Positions 42,095-54,159 of a stretch of 64,000 nucleotides of DNA are shown in pieces (the stretch's first letter is position 1; every line of letters begins with the position of its first letter). Both the position numbers and the translations under genes were made by a program. The notes under the pieces were generated by a model. That model was given only the letters and a program-made list of their open reading frames with translations, was not told where the DNA came from and did no database searches. Source of the stretch: Armigeres subalbatus (Eukaryota; Arthropoda; Insecta; Diptera; Culicidae); NCBI RefSeq assembly GCF_024139115.2, contig NC_085140.1, positions 424,289,781 to 424,353,780 on the forward strand. The letters run 5' to 3'.

Positions 42095-43870
42095 TACACA
42101 TTCATTTCATTTATTTAGTCTACATCTAAACCGATAACACTGAATCAACAATTTAACGCCACAATACACGGTTCGAGGGCGCATCTCTCCATCCTCGAAT
42201 ACGCCCCACGCTCGCCAAGTCGTTTTGCACCTGGTCTGCCCATCTCGCTCGCTGAGCTCCACGCCGTCTCGTACCTGCCGGATTGGAAGCGAACATCATT
42301 TTTGCAGGGTTGCTGTCCGGCATTCTTGCAACATGTCCTGCACATCGTATCCTTCCGGCTTTAGCTACCCTCTGGATACTGGGTTCGCGCCGTAGAGTTG
42401 GGCGAGCTTGTGGTTCATTCTCCGCCCCCACACTCCGTCTTCTTGCACACCGCCAAAGATGGTCCAAAGCACCCGTCTCACGAATACTCCGAGTGCTTGC
42501 AAGTCCTCCTCGCGCATTGTCCATGTTTCATGTCCGTAGAGGACAACCGGTCTTATTAGCGTCTTGTACATGATACATTTGGTGCGGTGGCGAATCTTTT
42601 TTGACCGCAGCTTCTTCTGGAGCCCGTAGTAGGCCCGACTTCTACAGATGATGCGCCTTCGTATTTCACAACTAACATTGTTATCAGCCGTTAGCAAGGA
42701 TCCGAGGTAGACGAATTCCTCGACCACCTCGAAGCAATCCCCGTCTATCGTAACACTGCTTCTCAGGCGGGCCCTGTCGCGCTCGGTTCCGCTCACAAGC
42801 ATGTACTTTGTCTTTGATGCATTCACCACCAGTCCAACTTTTGCTGCTTCACGTTTCAGGCGGGTACACAGTTCTGCCATCTTTGCAACTGTTCGGCCGA
42901 CAATGTCCATGTCATCCGCGAAACAAATAAATTCACTGGATTTGTTGCAAATCGTACCCCGACTGTTACACCCGGCTCTCCGCATGACACCTTCTAGCGC
43001 AATGTTGAACAACAGGCGCGAAAGTCCATCACCTTGTCTTAGTCCCCGGCGTGATTCGAACGAACTGGAGTGTTCGCTCGAAATCTTCACACAGTTTTGC
43101 ACACCATCCATCGTTGCTTTGATCAATCTGGTAAGCTTCCCAGCGAAGCTGTTCTCGTCCTTAATTTTCCATAGCTCTACGCGGTCTATACTGTCGTATG
43201 CCGCCTTAAAATAAACGAACAGATAATGCGTTGGGACCTGGTATTCACGGCATTTTTGAAGAATTTGCCGTACAGTAAAGATCTGGTCCGTTGGCTAGCT
43301 TTGCCGGGCCCATCTTGATGAGCTCAGCTCCGATACCATCCTTATCAGCTGCTCTATTGGTCTTTAGCTGGTGGATGAAATCCTTAACTTCCCTCAAAGT
43401 GGAGGCTGGTTGGCTTCTATCGTCCGCTGAACCGACGTAGTCATCTCTGCACATTTCGGCTCGCGGCACGAAGCCTTTGCGGGATGCGTTGAGCTTCTGA
43501 TAGAACTTGCGTGTTTCTTGAGAACGGCACAGCTGTTCCATCTCCTCGCACTCCGCTTTTTCCAGGCGGCATTTCTTCTCCTGAAAAAGGCGGTTCTGCT
43601 GTCTCCGCTTCCGTCTATAACGTTCCACGTTCTGCCGGGTACCTTGCTGTGGCGCGACCGCCCGCGCTATGTCCTTCTCCTCCAGAATCTGTCTGCACTC
43701 TTCGTCGAACCAATCCGTCGACTTAGTCCCACATACCCGACGTTGTTCTTCGTTGGGTCGTTAATGGCTGCTTTGACTGTATCCAGCTTTCCACGCTAGC
43801 CATAATGGCGACTGCTATAAATAATTCTGACAGTAACTGCTTCCGACGCTGCTGGGCGGTGTCATAGCAA
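42095..43870 (-). pseudogene. RTE-type LINE, RT half (minus strand)
   Basis: Minus strand from 43.63 kb: RRKRRQQNRLFQEKKCRLEK linker and RKFYQKLNASRKGFVPRAEM. After a frame break the reverse transcriptase follows: RRGLRQGDGLSRLLFNIALE, FICFADDMDIVGRTVAKMAE (FADD box), KTKYMLVSGTERDRARLRSS and YGHETWTMREEDLQALGVFV. The C-terminus is RIRCAGHVARMPDSNPAKMM. RTE LINEs carry an APE endonuclease and RT in one ORF; the endonuclease is missing here. Its upstream edge (43795-43860) shares a block of about 60 bp with the start of the plus-strand RTE at 45.64 kb. Frameshifted and dead. Confidence 0.8.
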
Positions 43871-44457
43871 TCATTTTACCTTGTTTATTTACTGATGGCA
43901 GAAAAAAATTGTAAAGTTGCAGGTGCCGTTTTAATTTATATAATTTAAAATTTAATCCTTTCAGATCTCAGCGTCAAAGCATCAAAAGGAAATCCTTGTA
44001 ATCTTTCGGCATTTAGTTTTTTTATGCATGGCAAAAACCCACAGGATGTTTTACACAAAACGGGTTATGAACGCAGCTGTACAGGCTGGCTCGACATATA
44101 GCGAGGTCATCGAACATGAAGTGGCTATGAAATCTAAATACGTCTTGGCTTTCGATTCCCTGGTGGCGTTCAAATCAATAGCTTACTGAAACTTCATCAG
44201 AAATTCACATAATATAATTAAACACGACCGCTAGCAGCCCTCACCTACGTAGAACAATGGATAGAAAAATGCTGAGGATAAAAATATAGGGGAGATTATA
44301 AATGTCGCCATAATGGAAAAGTATAATAAATAGATAAATCATAAATAAATTCCCAGAAGTATTCATTTTCTATTCACAATGATGAGGAAACACTCATCCT
44401 CAAGCTTTAACAAGCTTACTAAGCTTATTATCTTTACAGCAATTATATTTTATAAAT
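43871..44457. other. DUS1L intron, unassigned stretch
   Basis: No feature recognised. Confidence 0.4.
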
Positions 44458-44732
44458 TACTAGTTGACCCGGCAGACGTTGTCCTGCATAGTAGGCGAGA
44501 ATGTGCATTCCGAACTGCCCATGAAAAGTTCGCATAGGAATCACAATTTTAGTTTTTTACGATTTGCTCAACTTTACTCGTAATTTTCGCATTAGGAAAT
44601 ATCATATAAACCCGTCGGAAACTATAACGAATGTTTCTGCTGAAGAAATGAAAAAAATCCATCCAGCCGTTTTCGAGTTATGCGGGTACGAACACAGACC
44701 ATTTCATTTTTATATATAAGATTATAAATCAT
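44458..44732. repeat. Dispersed insect repeat (CCGGCAGACGTTGTCCTGC type)
   Basis: Opens ACTAGTTGACCCGGCAGACG and closes with ATCCATCCAGCCGTTTTCGA, GTTATGCGGGTACGAACACA and a TTTTATATATAAGAT tail. I recognise this layout as a repeat widespread in insect genomes, probably the 3' tail of a LINE or a SINE. Non-coding. Confidence 0.6.
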
Positions 44733-45640
44733 TCCTACCCACAGGGTCATTTTCATTGGAAATATGTTTTCCATGCTCTGAATATGCCATTTTTCATATT
44801 GGCGCTAGGTACATTGTAATATTCCCGAATTTGATATCCTCAACATTCCGGTATCAATTTTCTATGCAGCTATATAGCAGCTTGTTATCCTGTGGAAAGT
44901 CCTCTACCTCCAACCTTTTCTTTCCAGGAACAGAAAACAATGGGTTTATCTGTGTAAGGAAACGACTAAAAGCAACATCACTCAGCAGAAACATGAATGT
45001 AGATAAAGACTATAAGTTGATTGGTTTACACTACTAAAAATCCACACATATTTATTGGAAAAAATCTATAGATTTAACTTATGATGTATATCAGCGCACA
45101 CATAACCATTCTCCACGCGAGCTACTAATAAAATATATATCCAAATAAACTTTATGTGTGGTCTCGAATTAGCAATTATTTAATTTATGTGTGGTTCTGT
45201 ATGGATTATATTAGGGCGGAGCTATTGCAAAAATTTATAACGGTGACACATATATCTTATATAGATATTTTTGGCAGTGTAGGACATCTTTAATTTGGTA
45301 GCCGAGATGATTTAAAACTGCACAACGAATCCGCCAATTCGTAATTATGATTCACTTTCGAACGTTAAGGCTTGAGATGTGCTTCCATTTTTACTGAGTG
45401 AAACACTTTGAGTCCTAGCTGTAGATCCAAAATCAATTGATGAAAGCTCACTATTATTTGTCAAATAATATTTTTGTGTCTCCATGCATCGACTTTGAGA
45501 CCTGAAATGTAAAATTTAGCATTAAAAATTCTTAGAAAAATCCCAATTCTCTTTTTTCAATTGTTGATCTTTTTCCGGCAGTCAATAAATAAATAAAGTA
45601 AAATGGTTGCTTAGAAACGAATCAGCGTCGAAGCTAGTTA
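44733..45640. other. DUS1L intron, unassigned stretch
   Basis: A short open frame at 44756-45037 shows no family resemblance. No repeat ends seen. Confidence 0.4.
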
Positions 45641-45764
45641 AGCGTCGGAAGCAGTTACTGTCAGAATTATTTATAGCAACCGCCATTATGGCTAGCCCAA
45701 GTCCTGGTGTTAGGTGGGACGTTAAACAGCCCTGACACGACGGCCCTCCGACGAGACACGAGGT

Positions 45765-46631
45765 TTGCGCAGGCCCAATAAGCCGCCTTTAAAAACAACT
45801 ATTACGAACGACATAGAAGATAATACGACTCGATACAATCGGCAACGACCTAGGCGACGAATAAAGGATCACGATTGGAAGCTTGGAACATGGAACTGCA
45901 AGTCGCTAGGCTTCGCAGTTTGCGACAGGATAATCTACGATGAATTACATCCCCGCAACTTCGATGTCGAAGCGCTGCAGGAAATCTGCTGGACAGGACA
46001 GAAAGTGTGGAAAAGCGGGCATCGAGCGGCTACCTTCTACCAAAGCTGTGGCACCACCAACGAGCTGGGAACCGGCTTCATAGTGCTGGGAAAGATGCGC
46101 CAACGCGTGATTGGGTGGCAGCCAATCAACGCAAGGATGCGCAAGCTGAGGATAAAAGGCCGTTTCTTCAACTATAGCATCATCAACGTGCACTGCCCAC
46201 ACGAAGGGAGATCCGACGACGAGAAAGAAGCGTTCTATGCGCAGCTGGAGCAGACATACGATGGATGCCCACTGCGGGACGTCAAAATCGTCATCGGTGA
46301 CATGAACGCTCAGGTAGGAAGGGAGGAAATGTATAGACCGGTCATCGGACCGGTGCATACCGTATCGAACGACAACGGCCAACGATGCATAAACTTTGCA
46401 GCCTCCCGCGGAATGGTAGTCCGAAGCACTTTCTTCCCCCGTAAGAATATCCACAAGGCCGCATGGAAATCACCTAATCAAGTAACGGAAAACCAAATCG
46501 ACCACGTTCTAATCGACGGTAAATTCTTCTCCGACATCACGAACGTACGCACTTACCGCAGTGCTAATATTGAATCCGACCAATACCTCGTTGCGGTATG
46601 TATGCGTTCAAAACTCTTGACGGTAGACTAG
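45765..46631 (+). pseudogene. RTE endonuclease (APE type)
   Basis: About 288 codons. Contains KLGTWNCKSL, DVEALQEICWTGQ, FNYSIINVHCPHEGRSDDEK, KIVIGDMNAQVGREE, NQIDHVLIDGKF and SDQYLVAV, the ordered motifs of APE-like LINE endonucleases that nick the target. The last motif has SDQ where SDH with the catalytic His is expected, so nicking is probably lost. The frame stops at 46631; the linker to RT carries two more stops. Confidence 0.85.
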
Positions 46632-46766
46632 CCCAAGACTATTTACGCACAGCAGCTGGAAGTGGCACTCCTTACGGAAGAGTAGCTAGGCGCAGCTTCT
46701 CTCTAAGATGGCTGGAGAGATATTCGATCCGCCATTGGAAGCACCGCAACCGCTGCACTAGGCACG

Positions 46767-48301
46767 GTGGCTCCGGATCAGAGAAACGACTGGTATGACG
46801 GCGAATGTGAGCAGTTAGTTGAGGAGAAGAATGTAGCATGGGCGAGATTGCTGCAACACCGCACGAGGGCGAACGAGGCACGATACAAACGGGCGCGGAA
46901 CAGACAAAACTCGATTTTCCGGAGGAAAAAGCGTCAGCAGGAAGATCGAGACCGTGAAGAGACGGAGGAACTGTACCGCGCTAATAACGCACGAAAGTTC
47001 TATGAGAAGTTGAACCGTTCACGTAAGGGCCACGTGCCACAGCCCGATATGTGTAAGGACATAAACGGGAACCTTCTTACGAACGAGCGTGAGGTGATCC
47101 AAAGGTGGCGGCAGCACTACGAAGAGCACCTGAATGGCGATATGGCAGACAACGGTGGCGGTATGGTAATGAACCTAGGAGCACGCGCGCAGGACATGCG
47201 ACTTTCGGCTCCGAATCTCCAGGAAATCCAGGAGGAGATCGGCCGGCTGACACACAACAAAGCCCCTGGAGTTGACCAACTACCAGGAGAGCTGTTTAAA
47301 CACGGTGGTGAAGCACTGGCTAGAGCGCTGCACTGGGTGATTACCAAGGTTTGGGAGGATGAGGTTCTGCCGCAGGAGTGGATGGAAGGTGTCGTGTGTC
47401 CCATCAACAAAAAGGGCGATAAGCTGGATTGTAGCAACTACCGCGCAATCACATTGCTGAACGCCGCCTACAAGGTACTCTCCCAAATTTTATGCCGTCG
47501 ACTAACACCAATTGCAAGAGAGTTCGTGGGGCAGTACCAGGCGGGATTTATGGGTGAACGCTCTACCACAGACCAGGTGTTCGCCATACGTCAGGTATTG
47601 CAGAAATGCCGCGAATACAACGTGCCCACACATAATCTATTTATCGACTTCAAAGCCGCATATGATACAATCGATCGGGACCAGCTATGGCAGCTAATGC
47701 ACGAAAACGGATTTCCGGATAAACTGATACGGTGGATCAAGGCGACGATGGATCGGGTGATGTGCGTAGTTCGAGTTTCAGGGGCATTCTCGAGTCCCTT
47801 CGAAACCCGTAGAGGGTTACGGCAAGGTGATGGTCTTTCGTGTCTGCTATTCAACATCGCTTTGGAGGGAGTAATACGAAGGGCAGGGATTGACACGAGT
47901 GGTACGATTTTCACGAAGTCCGTCCAGTTATTTGGTTTCGCCGACGACATTGATATCATGGCACGTAACTTTGAGAGGATGGAGGAAGCCTACATCAGAC
48001 TGAAAAGCGAAGCTAAACGGATTGGACTAGTCATCAACACGTCGAAGACGAAGTACATGATAGGAAGAGGCTCAAGAGAGGTCAATGTGAGCCACCCACC
48101 ACGAGTTTCTATCGGTGGTGACGAAATCGAGGTGGTAGAAGAATTTGTGTACTTGGGCTCACTGGTGACCGCCGATAACGATACCAGCAGAGAAACTCGG
48201 AGACGCATAGTGGCTGGAAATCGTACGTACTTTGGACTCCGCAAGACGCTCCGATCGAATAGAGTTCGCCGCCGTACCAAACTGACTATCTACAAAACGC
48301 T
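46767..48301 (+). pseudogene. RTE reverse transcriptase, N-terminal and palm part
   Basis: Long frame with NDWYDGECEQLVEEKNVAWA, the RT entry CPINKKGDKLDCSNYRAITL, LFIDFKAAYDTIDRDQLWQL, TRRGLRQGDGLSCLLFNIAL and the catalytic GFADDIDIMARN. It continues to KTKYMIGRGS and RRTKLTIYKTL, where the BEL element interrupts at 48301. The rest (YGHETWTMLVKDQRALGVFE and on) lies at 54970-55340 and ends with stops. Confidence 0.85.
48297..48301. repeat. Target site duplication ACGCT (left) of BEL
   Basis: ACGCT before the LTR; partner at 54970-54974. 5 bp is usual for BEL/Pao. Confidence 0.9.
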
Positions 48302-48546
48302 TGTTACTTCGGGAGTTCAGTGGTCTAAATAAAAAATTAATGGACTGTAATTTTCAGATAACTCTACATCCGTACTTCTCAACGGTATTTATTCAAGTGA
48401 AAGAAATAATACATTTTGCTGCTGCTCTAACCGGAAATACAAATTGCAATGGATATCAAGCAAATCTGGTCTGTCAAGAAATCTAACCTGTGTAACTTGC
48501 ACGGAAAACAACTAATACTCATTTACATCCTATTTTTGGGTAAACA
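48302..48546 (-). repeat. BEL 3' LTR (245 bp)
   Basis: Plus-strand text TGTTACTTCGGG to GGGTAAACA. The gag-pol stop (48523-48525) lies inside it. Confidence 0.92.
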
Positions 48547-51500
48547 TTCTCCCCCCGGAGCCGGATGGCTCGACGCTCCATCGCCCATGAACGGATCATC
48601 AATCGGCAGCACTGCGATTTTCGTCGTCGCTCGTTTGTAGACTCCGGAACTAGTTCGCACGGTTACCACGCGAACGATGCCGTCTTTGCCCGGATGTGTT
48701 TCAACAATTCGCCCAATCTTCCATGTTAACGGAGGCAAATTGTCTTCCTTCAACATTACTAGCAATCCTTCACGTAACAAGGTGGGATCTTTGTACCACT
48801 TGCCACGTTTCTGCAGTTCCGTAACGTATTCAGCAGACCATCGACGCCAAAACGCTTGCTTTCTTCGTTGGATCACTTGGTACCGAGACAACGTCGACTC
48901 CTTCACGTTGTCGTAGAAAGGCTCAGCAATAGCTGTTAACTCCCGCCCAACCAAAAAGTGTCCGGGACTCAGTGCTTGATAGTCCATAGGGTCGTCACTT
49001 TGCGAAACCATCGGGCGCGAGTTGAGTATGGCTTCTATTTGATGTAGCAAAGTGCACATCTCTTCATAAGTTAAATGTGATTCATTTAAGACCTTACTCA
49101 AATGGTTCTTCACGGACTTAACTCCAGCCTCCCAGAGTCCCCCTTGATGGGGTGCACGCGGTGGTATAAATTTCCAAGTTATACCACGAGATTGGCAAAA
49201 CTCCGTGACCTTGTTATCCAATGCCTGCGACACCAGTAACTTTCTCAACTCCGTCAGTTTTCGATTAGCCCCAACAAAATTGGTGCCGTTATCGGATCGC
49301 AACTCTGCAACATTTCCTCTTCGACTTACGAAACGATGCAGCGCTGACACAAATCCATCCGCAGATAAATTACCCACAAGTTCTAAGTGGATTGCCTTAG
49401 TACACATACATACAAAAACGCATATAAACGCTTTCCTTGGGGCCTTGAACCGACCTTCCTTCAAGAAAAACGGGCCAGCATAGTCTACGCCAGTTCGTAA
49501 AAACGGTTCAGCAGCTGTTACGCGCACACTTGGAAGATCCCCCATATATTGCACAACATCCCTTGGATTTGCACGAAAACACTTCACACATTTTCCCAAT
49601 ACACGATTTATTGTTCGCTTCGCATTAACTGGCCAGAACTGTTGTCGAACCTTTGCGAGTAACCCATTCAGTCCGACGTGCAATTGTTCACGGTGGATTG
49701 TCTCGATCACCAAGTCAGTAAAAAAATTCTTCTCGGGTAAGATTATAGGGTGCTTCTGATCTCTAGGCAAGTCCGAATGTCTGATCCTACCCCCTACTCT
49801 TAGCAGTCTCTCACCCTTATCAAAAATGGGGTTCAGGTTTCGAAGTTTACCTTTCACCAGTTTACCCCGCTCAATATTCTTGATTTCAGCATCGAAAACG
49901 ACGTTTTGAACAATTCTCACCATTGCTAACAATGAATCACGGAAGTCAACACCAAGCAAACTGCCGCTTCTACGATCGACACCTAGTCTCTTCACCTTAC
50001 AATTGTGAATAAACCGAGTCACGTAACCGAATATTCTCTGTGTCTTACGATAATCACTGCGGCCTTGAATCACGTCGTACAGTCTGCGATCTTGTGTCGC
50101 CACCGCTGCAATCTCTTCAGACACACTTAAGACATAATCACACTCGTCACCACCTTCAAGATACCCTGTATCAACTTCCTCATCCGCACCATCCAAAAGA
50201 CCGGGACCATTCCACCACAACTCACTTCTCATCAACTCCCTTGGTTGGACCCCCCTGGACACGAGATCCGCAGGATTGTCTTTTGTACCAACATGCTTCC
50301 ACTCGACATCTGGAGTCAAGTCAAGAATCTTCATAACACGGTTTCGAACAAATACTGGCAGGGTAGAGCTCGGTTTTTCTAACCAACACAACACTATTTT
50401 TGAGTCGGACCTCAGAACTATACGTTGAAAGTCAAGTTCCAAGGCTTCGCGCACTGTTTTCAACTGTTCCGCCAATAACACGGCTGCACATAACTCCAGT
50501 CTTGGAATCGTCATTTCCGCCGGCGAAACTCCTACATTGTCCACTCGATTGAGCTCCTTCAGCGGAGCGACTCTTGACTTGCCGCAGATCAGCTTCATAG
50601 CCACTACTCCCTCAGCGTTTACACTTTTCAAATACATACAGCATCCGTAGGCTCTTTGAGATGCATCCGCGAATCCGTGTAACTCAAAATTAGTTGGGTT
50701 CACGACTGTGATGCATCTTGGTATTTTCATATTGCTTATTTCACATAGCTCCGTTCTCAATTTTTGCCAGATTTCCAGTTCTTCGTTAGGGATTGCTTCA
50801 TCCCAATCAAGTTTCTTCCTCCAAAGTTGCTGCATCACTAACTTTGCTAACACCACAATAGGACTCAAAATGCCGAGGGGGTCGAACAATTTGGCTATTT
50901 CGCTCAAAACCAGACGTTTTGTTGCTACTCCGGAAGTCATTGGCATCTTCGTGACTCGAAAAAGGAAGTCGTCGCTTTGCGGATCCCACAAGAGACCGAG
51001 GGTTTTTATCACTCCGTTCACGTCAATGTCTTCAAAGCAAACTTGTTTCTCACGATCGTCAACTGGTATCCCATGTAGTATCTTCGGATCATTTGCACAC
51101 CACTTGTGCAGCCTAAAACCTCCTCTTCTCAAAAGAATTTGTAGATCCTCGCGAAGCCTTTTCGCTTTCTCCACTGTGTCCGCTCCTACAAGCGCATCGT
51201 CAACATAGAAGCATTTCAGGATGATATCGCTTGCCTCCGTGAAACTTTCTCGCTCATCATGAGCCAATTGGACCAATGATCTCGTTGCCAAGAATCCTGC
51301 AGGACCCACCCCGTAAGTCACCCGTTGTAATTCCAAGTCTAACAACGGTTGAGACCGCTCGTCGCGCCATAAACACCTTTGGTATTTGGTATGTGCACCA
51401 TTTATCTTGACTTGTTCATACATGCGTTGTACATCGGTTGAGAAGACATACTGGTGCAAACGCCACCGTAGTAGGATGTCAAATAGCGGGCTTTGCACAG

Positions 51501-54159
51501 TAGGCGCCTCCAGCAGCACGTCATTCAGAGATAAATTGGACGAGGTTTTCGCAGATGCGTCAAACACCACACGTAATTTCGTTGTCGAACTGTCGTGTTT
51601 GAAAACGCAATGATGTGGTAAATAGTAAGCCCCCGTAGGATCCCTTTCATCATCCTTTAAAATTCTAGCGTGTCCGAGTTTGATGTATTCGCGAATGAAG
51701 TCTCCATACCTCCGCTTCGTATCAGGATATTTATCCAACCTGTTCTCTAGGGCCTTAAACCGTTTCTCCGCTTGCATTCGGGAATCGCCAAGCTCACCAG
51801 CACCTTCGCGGAACGGAAGTTTGACCACATATCTTCCATCTTCACCCCGAGCATATGTAGTCACAAAATGCCGTTCACATTCATCCTTCTCCAATGGTTC
51901 GATTGTTTGCTCATCAACCGTCCAGAACCGTTTCATCAGCTCGTTCAAATTTTCATCACCGCAATTAGTGGGAACTGCGTGGTAGTTCTGAACACTCACA
52001 ACGTTTCGAACATTCCATACTGGTCCAGCCACCAACCATCCTAAATGACTCTCCTGTAGCAATGGTAATTCCGTAGCCATTCGAATCTTCCCCATCTGCA
52101 TCAGCTCAAAAAATATTTCCGCGCCTATCAGCATATCTATTCGGCTAGGATCGTAGAATCTCGGATCAGCTAATTGCACTTCGGTAGGGATCGGCCAGCT
52201 TCGGGCGTCGAGCCTCAACGAAGGTAATGCTCCAGTTATACGAGGTACCACCAGGTAGTCCAAAGAAAACTTGTAATCCGTTGTCCTCGACTTGGCAGTA
52301 ACATTGACCCTGAATTTCACAGTTGTTCTGGTACCATTTATACCGATAATTGATGCATTCGCACACCGTTTTGTCAAGTTCAACACATCACTCAATCTTT
52401 CCGACACGAAATTTGCCATTGCACCGGAATCTAGCAGCGCGCGACACTTGTGCGCTACTCCACCAGAATCAATCACATCAACAATAGCAGTTGCCAACAG
52501 CACCTGCTTCAGGGACTCGTTCGACGAGACAGAGGCTTCACATTTCGCGACGACATGTGGTTCCCCAGTGCTTGCGGAACTACCGGCCTTTGAACCCGTT
52601 TCAAGCTTGGCCGCCGATGCTTCAACGTTCTCGCTCTTGTCCTTCGGGTGCATCAAGGCGTGATGCTTGTTCTTGCACCCACACCATCTACTTCCTTCAA
52701 CCTTGCAGTTGGCCGTGCGATGTCCACGTTTCAGACACAGGAAACATAGACCTAGTTGTTTTGCCTTGGAGTAACGACTGTTCACCGTCATCTTCTTGAA
52801 CACTTCACAATTATCGATCATATGGTCGTTATTGCATACAGCGCAACTCGTTTGCTGTACGGTAGCCGCATGCACCTTGCTTGAGGGAGCTAAAACTCCG
52901 CTTCGTTGGTTGATCGGAGTTCTATTTTTAAGTGTGTTAACAGACAACTCACACCTCTCCAACATGTAGCACCGCTCTCGAAGAAAATCCATCGTTTTAC
53001 CATATTCCGGGAGTTCGCCATGTTCCATCGTGGCCTCCCAGGCTCTGCGGGTTTCGTTATCGAGTCTGGAAATAACCAAATTCACGATGATCGCCTCCGA
53101 TAATTTGTCTGTCATTTCGAGATTGTGGAACTCCAGTGACTCCAGACGTTTTTCCACAACATCAAGTAATGCCTTCAGCTCTGCATGACTCTCTTTTGCC
53201 ATTGGTTTCAACGCCAGTAATTGGGTAACGTGACCTTGAACCACCATGCGAAGATTCTCAAACTTCTTGGTCAATATCCTCCATGCCCCATCGTAATTAT
53301 TGTCATTCAATGTCTGCTGGTCGATAGCACCCTGTGCTTTGCCTACTAGCGCCTTATCCAGGTAATGTAGTTTAGTAGCTGGCGAGTCTCCAGTACACTT
53401 GTCTACAATATCCTTAAATCTGTCTTTGAACTTATGCCAATTTTCGTAGCGACCATCGAAAGTTGGCAGCGGCGTTTGCTGTAGTAGAAGGGATGGTACA
53501 AATTGTTGGGTTCTCATCTCATTCCTGTTCAGCTGGTAAGGCGGCTGAGCTTCAACCAGCTTTGTCTGTTGCTCCGCAGTCTCCTTTTGGATGTCTTCGT
53601 GTGCTTGGATCATTTCAGCGAGACTTATTCGAACAAATTCGTAAATCTCCTCGAACTCGATGTAAGTCTGCTCAAACTCTTCTCGCCGCATCGGATCGGC
53701 AAGATAAATCCGATTTTGCAAAGAATTGTACTCGTTGTATGCAGCAACAACAGTTTCGACATATAATTTAAGAGCATGATAGGAAAACTTACCATGATCC
53801 TGATTCGCAGCTTCTATCGCGCGTCGGATACGTTCGACCTTACCTCTTGTCGCCGCCAAGCATTGCTGCAATGCAGCAACTGATTCCGCCATTTTAACGA
53901 GCTTCTGGCGTGCTAGTTGCTCTTCCCTTTGTGCCCGCACACTACTAATTACTGACGGTATGACGTCTTCAACGTCCTTGTCGATGTCAGCATCTACGCG
54001 AGGGGAATGGACCACAGGAGAAACGCGTGTGGTTACTTTTGGCGTTGAAAATAGTATTTTCTTTTTCGGGTTCCCCGATCGTAGCAACATTACACTAGCA
54101 CCACTTTTTGTTATTCTTTCTAGATTCGGTTTCAAATAACTGGTTTTCTTTGACTCCAA
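48523..54159 (-). CDS. BEL/Pao Gag-Pol polyprotein (1,878 aa)
   Basis: A single open frame. Gag (residues 1-430) has a coiled N-terminus and the LPTFDGRYENWHKFKDRFKD block of BEL Gag. Zinc-binding Cys/His motifs lie at about 436-500 (CFLCLKRGHRTANC). Aspartic protease has LLDSGAMANFVSERL near 577. RT begins near 850 with LRVVFDASAKTSSNLSLNDV and has FYVDDALVGAD near 985. RNase H follows from about 1160 (GFADASQRAYGCCMYL, LRSDSKIVLCWLEK). Integrase has an HH-CC zinc region (HREQLHVGLNG .. CVKCFR, 1490-1527) and the D,D,E core GVDYAGPFF, LRSDNGTNFVGANR and GGLWEAGVKSVKNHL (1560-1675). A C-terminal DUF5641-like part ends near 1850. All catalytic motifs are present, so this copy could be autonomous. 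No env. Confidence 0.95.
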   Translation of the reverse strand: MESKKTSYLKPNLERITKSGASVMLLRSGNPKKKILFSTPKVTTRVSPVVHSPRVDADIDKDVEDVIPSVISSVRAQREEQLARQKLVKMAESVAALQQCLAATRGKVERIRRAIEAANQDHGKFSYHALKLYVETVVAAYNEYNSLQNRIYLADPMRREEFEQTYIEFEEIYEFVRISLAEMIQAHEDIQKETAEQQTKLVEAQPPYQLNRNEMRTQQFVPSLLLQQTPLPTFDGRYENWHKFKDRFKDIVDKCTGDSPATKLHYLDKALVGKAQGAIDQQTLNDNNYDGAWRILTKKFENLRMVVQGHVTQLLALKPMAKESHAELKALLDVVEKRLESLEFHNLEMTDKLSEAIIVNLVISRLDNETRRAWEATMEHGELPEYGKTMDFLRERCYMLERCELSVNTLKNRTPINQRSGVLAPSSKVHAATVQQTSCAVCNNDHMIDNCEVFKKMTVNSRYSKAKQLGLCFLCLKRGHRTANCKVEGSRWCGCKNKHHALMHPKDKSENVEASAAKLETGSKAGSSASTGEPHVVAKCEASVSSNESLKQVLLATAIVDVIDSGGVAHKCRALLDSGAMANFVSERLSDVLNLTKRCANASIIGINGTRTTVKFRVNVTAKSRTTDYKFSLDYLVVPRITGALPSLRLDARSWPIPTEVQLADPRFYDPSRIDMLIGAEIFFELMQMGKIRMATELPLLQESHLGWLVAGPVWNVRNVVSVQNYHAVPTNCGDENLNELMKRFWTVDEQTIEPLEKDECERHFVTTYARGEDGRYVVKLPFREGAGELGDSRMQAEKRFKALENRLDKYPDTKRRYGDFIREYIKLGHARILKDDERDPTGAYYLPHHCVFKHDSSTTKLRVVFDASAKTSSNLSLNDVLLEAPTVQSPLFDILLRWRLHQYVFSTDVQRMYEQVKINGAHTKYQRCLWRDERSQPLLDLELQRVTYGVGPAGFLATRSLVQLAHDERESFTEASDIILKCFYVDDALVGADTVEKAKRLREDLQILLRRGGFRLHKWCANDPKILHGIPVDDREKQVCFEDIDVNGVIKTLGLLWDPQSDDFLFRVTKMPMTSGVATKRLVLSEIAKLFDPLGILSPIVVLAKLVMQQLWRKKLDWDEAIPNEELEIWQKLRTELCEISNMKIPRCITVVNPTNFELHGFADASQRAYGCCMYLKSVNAEGVVAMKLICGKSRVAPLKELNRVDNVGVSPAEMTIPRLELCAAVLLAEQLKTVREALELDFQRIVLRSDSKIVLCWLEKPSSTLPVFVRNRVMKILDLTPDVEWKHVGTKDNPADLVSRGVQPRELMRSELWWNGPGLLDGADEEVDTGYLEGGDECDYVLSVSEEIAAVATQDRRLYDVIQGRSDYRKTQRIFGYVTRFIHNCKVKRLGVDRRSGSLLGVDFRDSLLAMVRIVQNVVFDAEIKNIERGKLVKGKLRNLNPIFDKGERLLRVGGRIRHSDLPRDQKHPIILPEKNFFTDLVIETIHREQLHVGLNGLLAKVRQQFWPVNAKRTINRVLGKCVKCFRANPRDVVQYMGDLPSVRVTAAEPFLRTGVDYAGPFFLKEGRFKAPRKAFICVFVCMCTKAIHLELVGNLSADGFVSALHRFVSRRGNVAELRSDNGTNFVGANRKLTELRKLLVSQALDNKVTEFCQSRGITWKFIPPRAPHQGGLWEAGVKSVKNHLSKVLNESHLTYEEMCTLLHQIEAILNSRPMVSQSDDPMDYQALSPGHFLVGRELTAIAEPFYDNVKESTLSRYQVIQRRKQAFWRRWSAEYVTELQKRGKWYKDPTLLREGLLVMLKEDNLPPLTWKIGRIVETHPGKDGIVRVVTVRTSSGVYKRATTKIAVLPIDDPFMGDGASSHPAPGGECLPKNRM

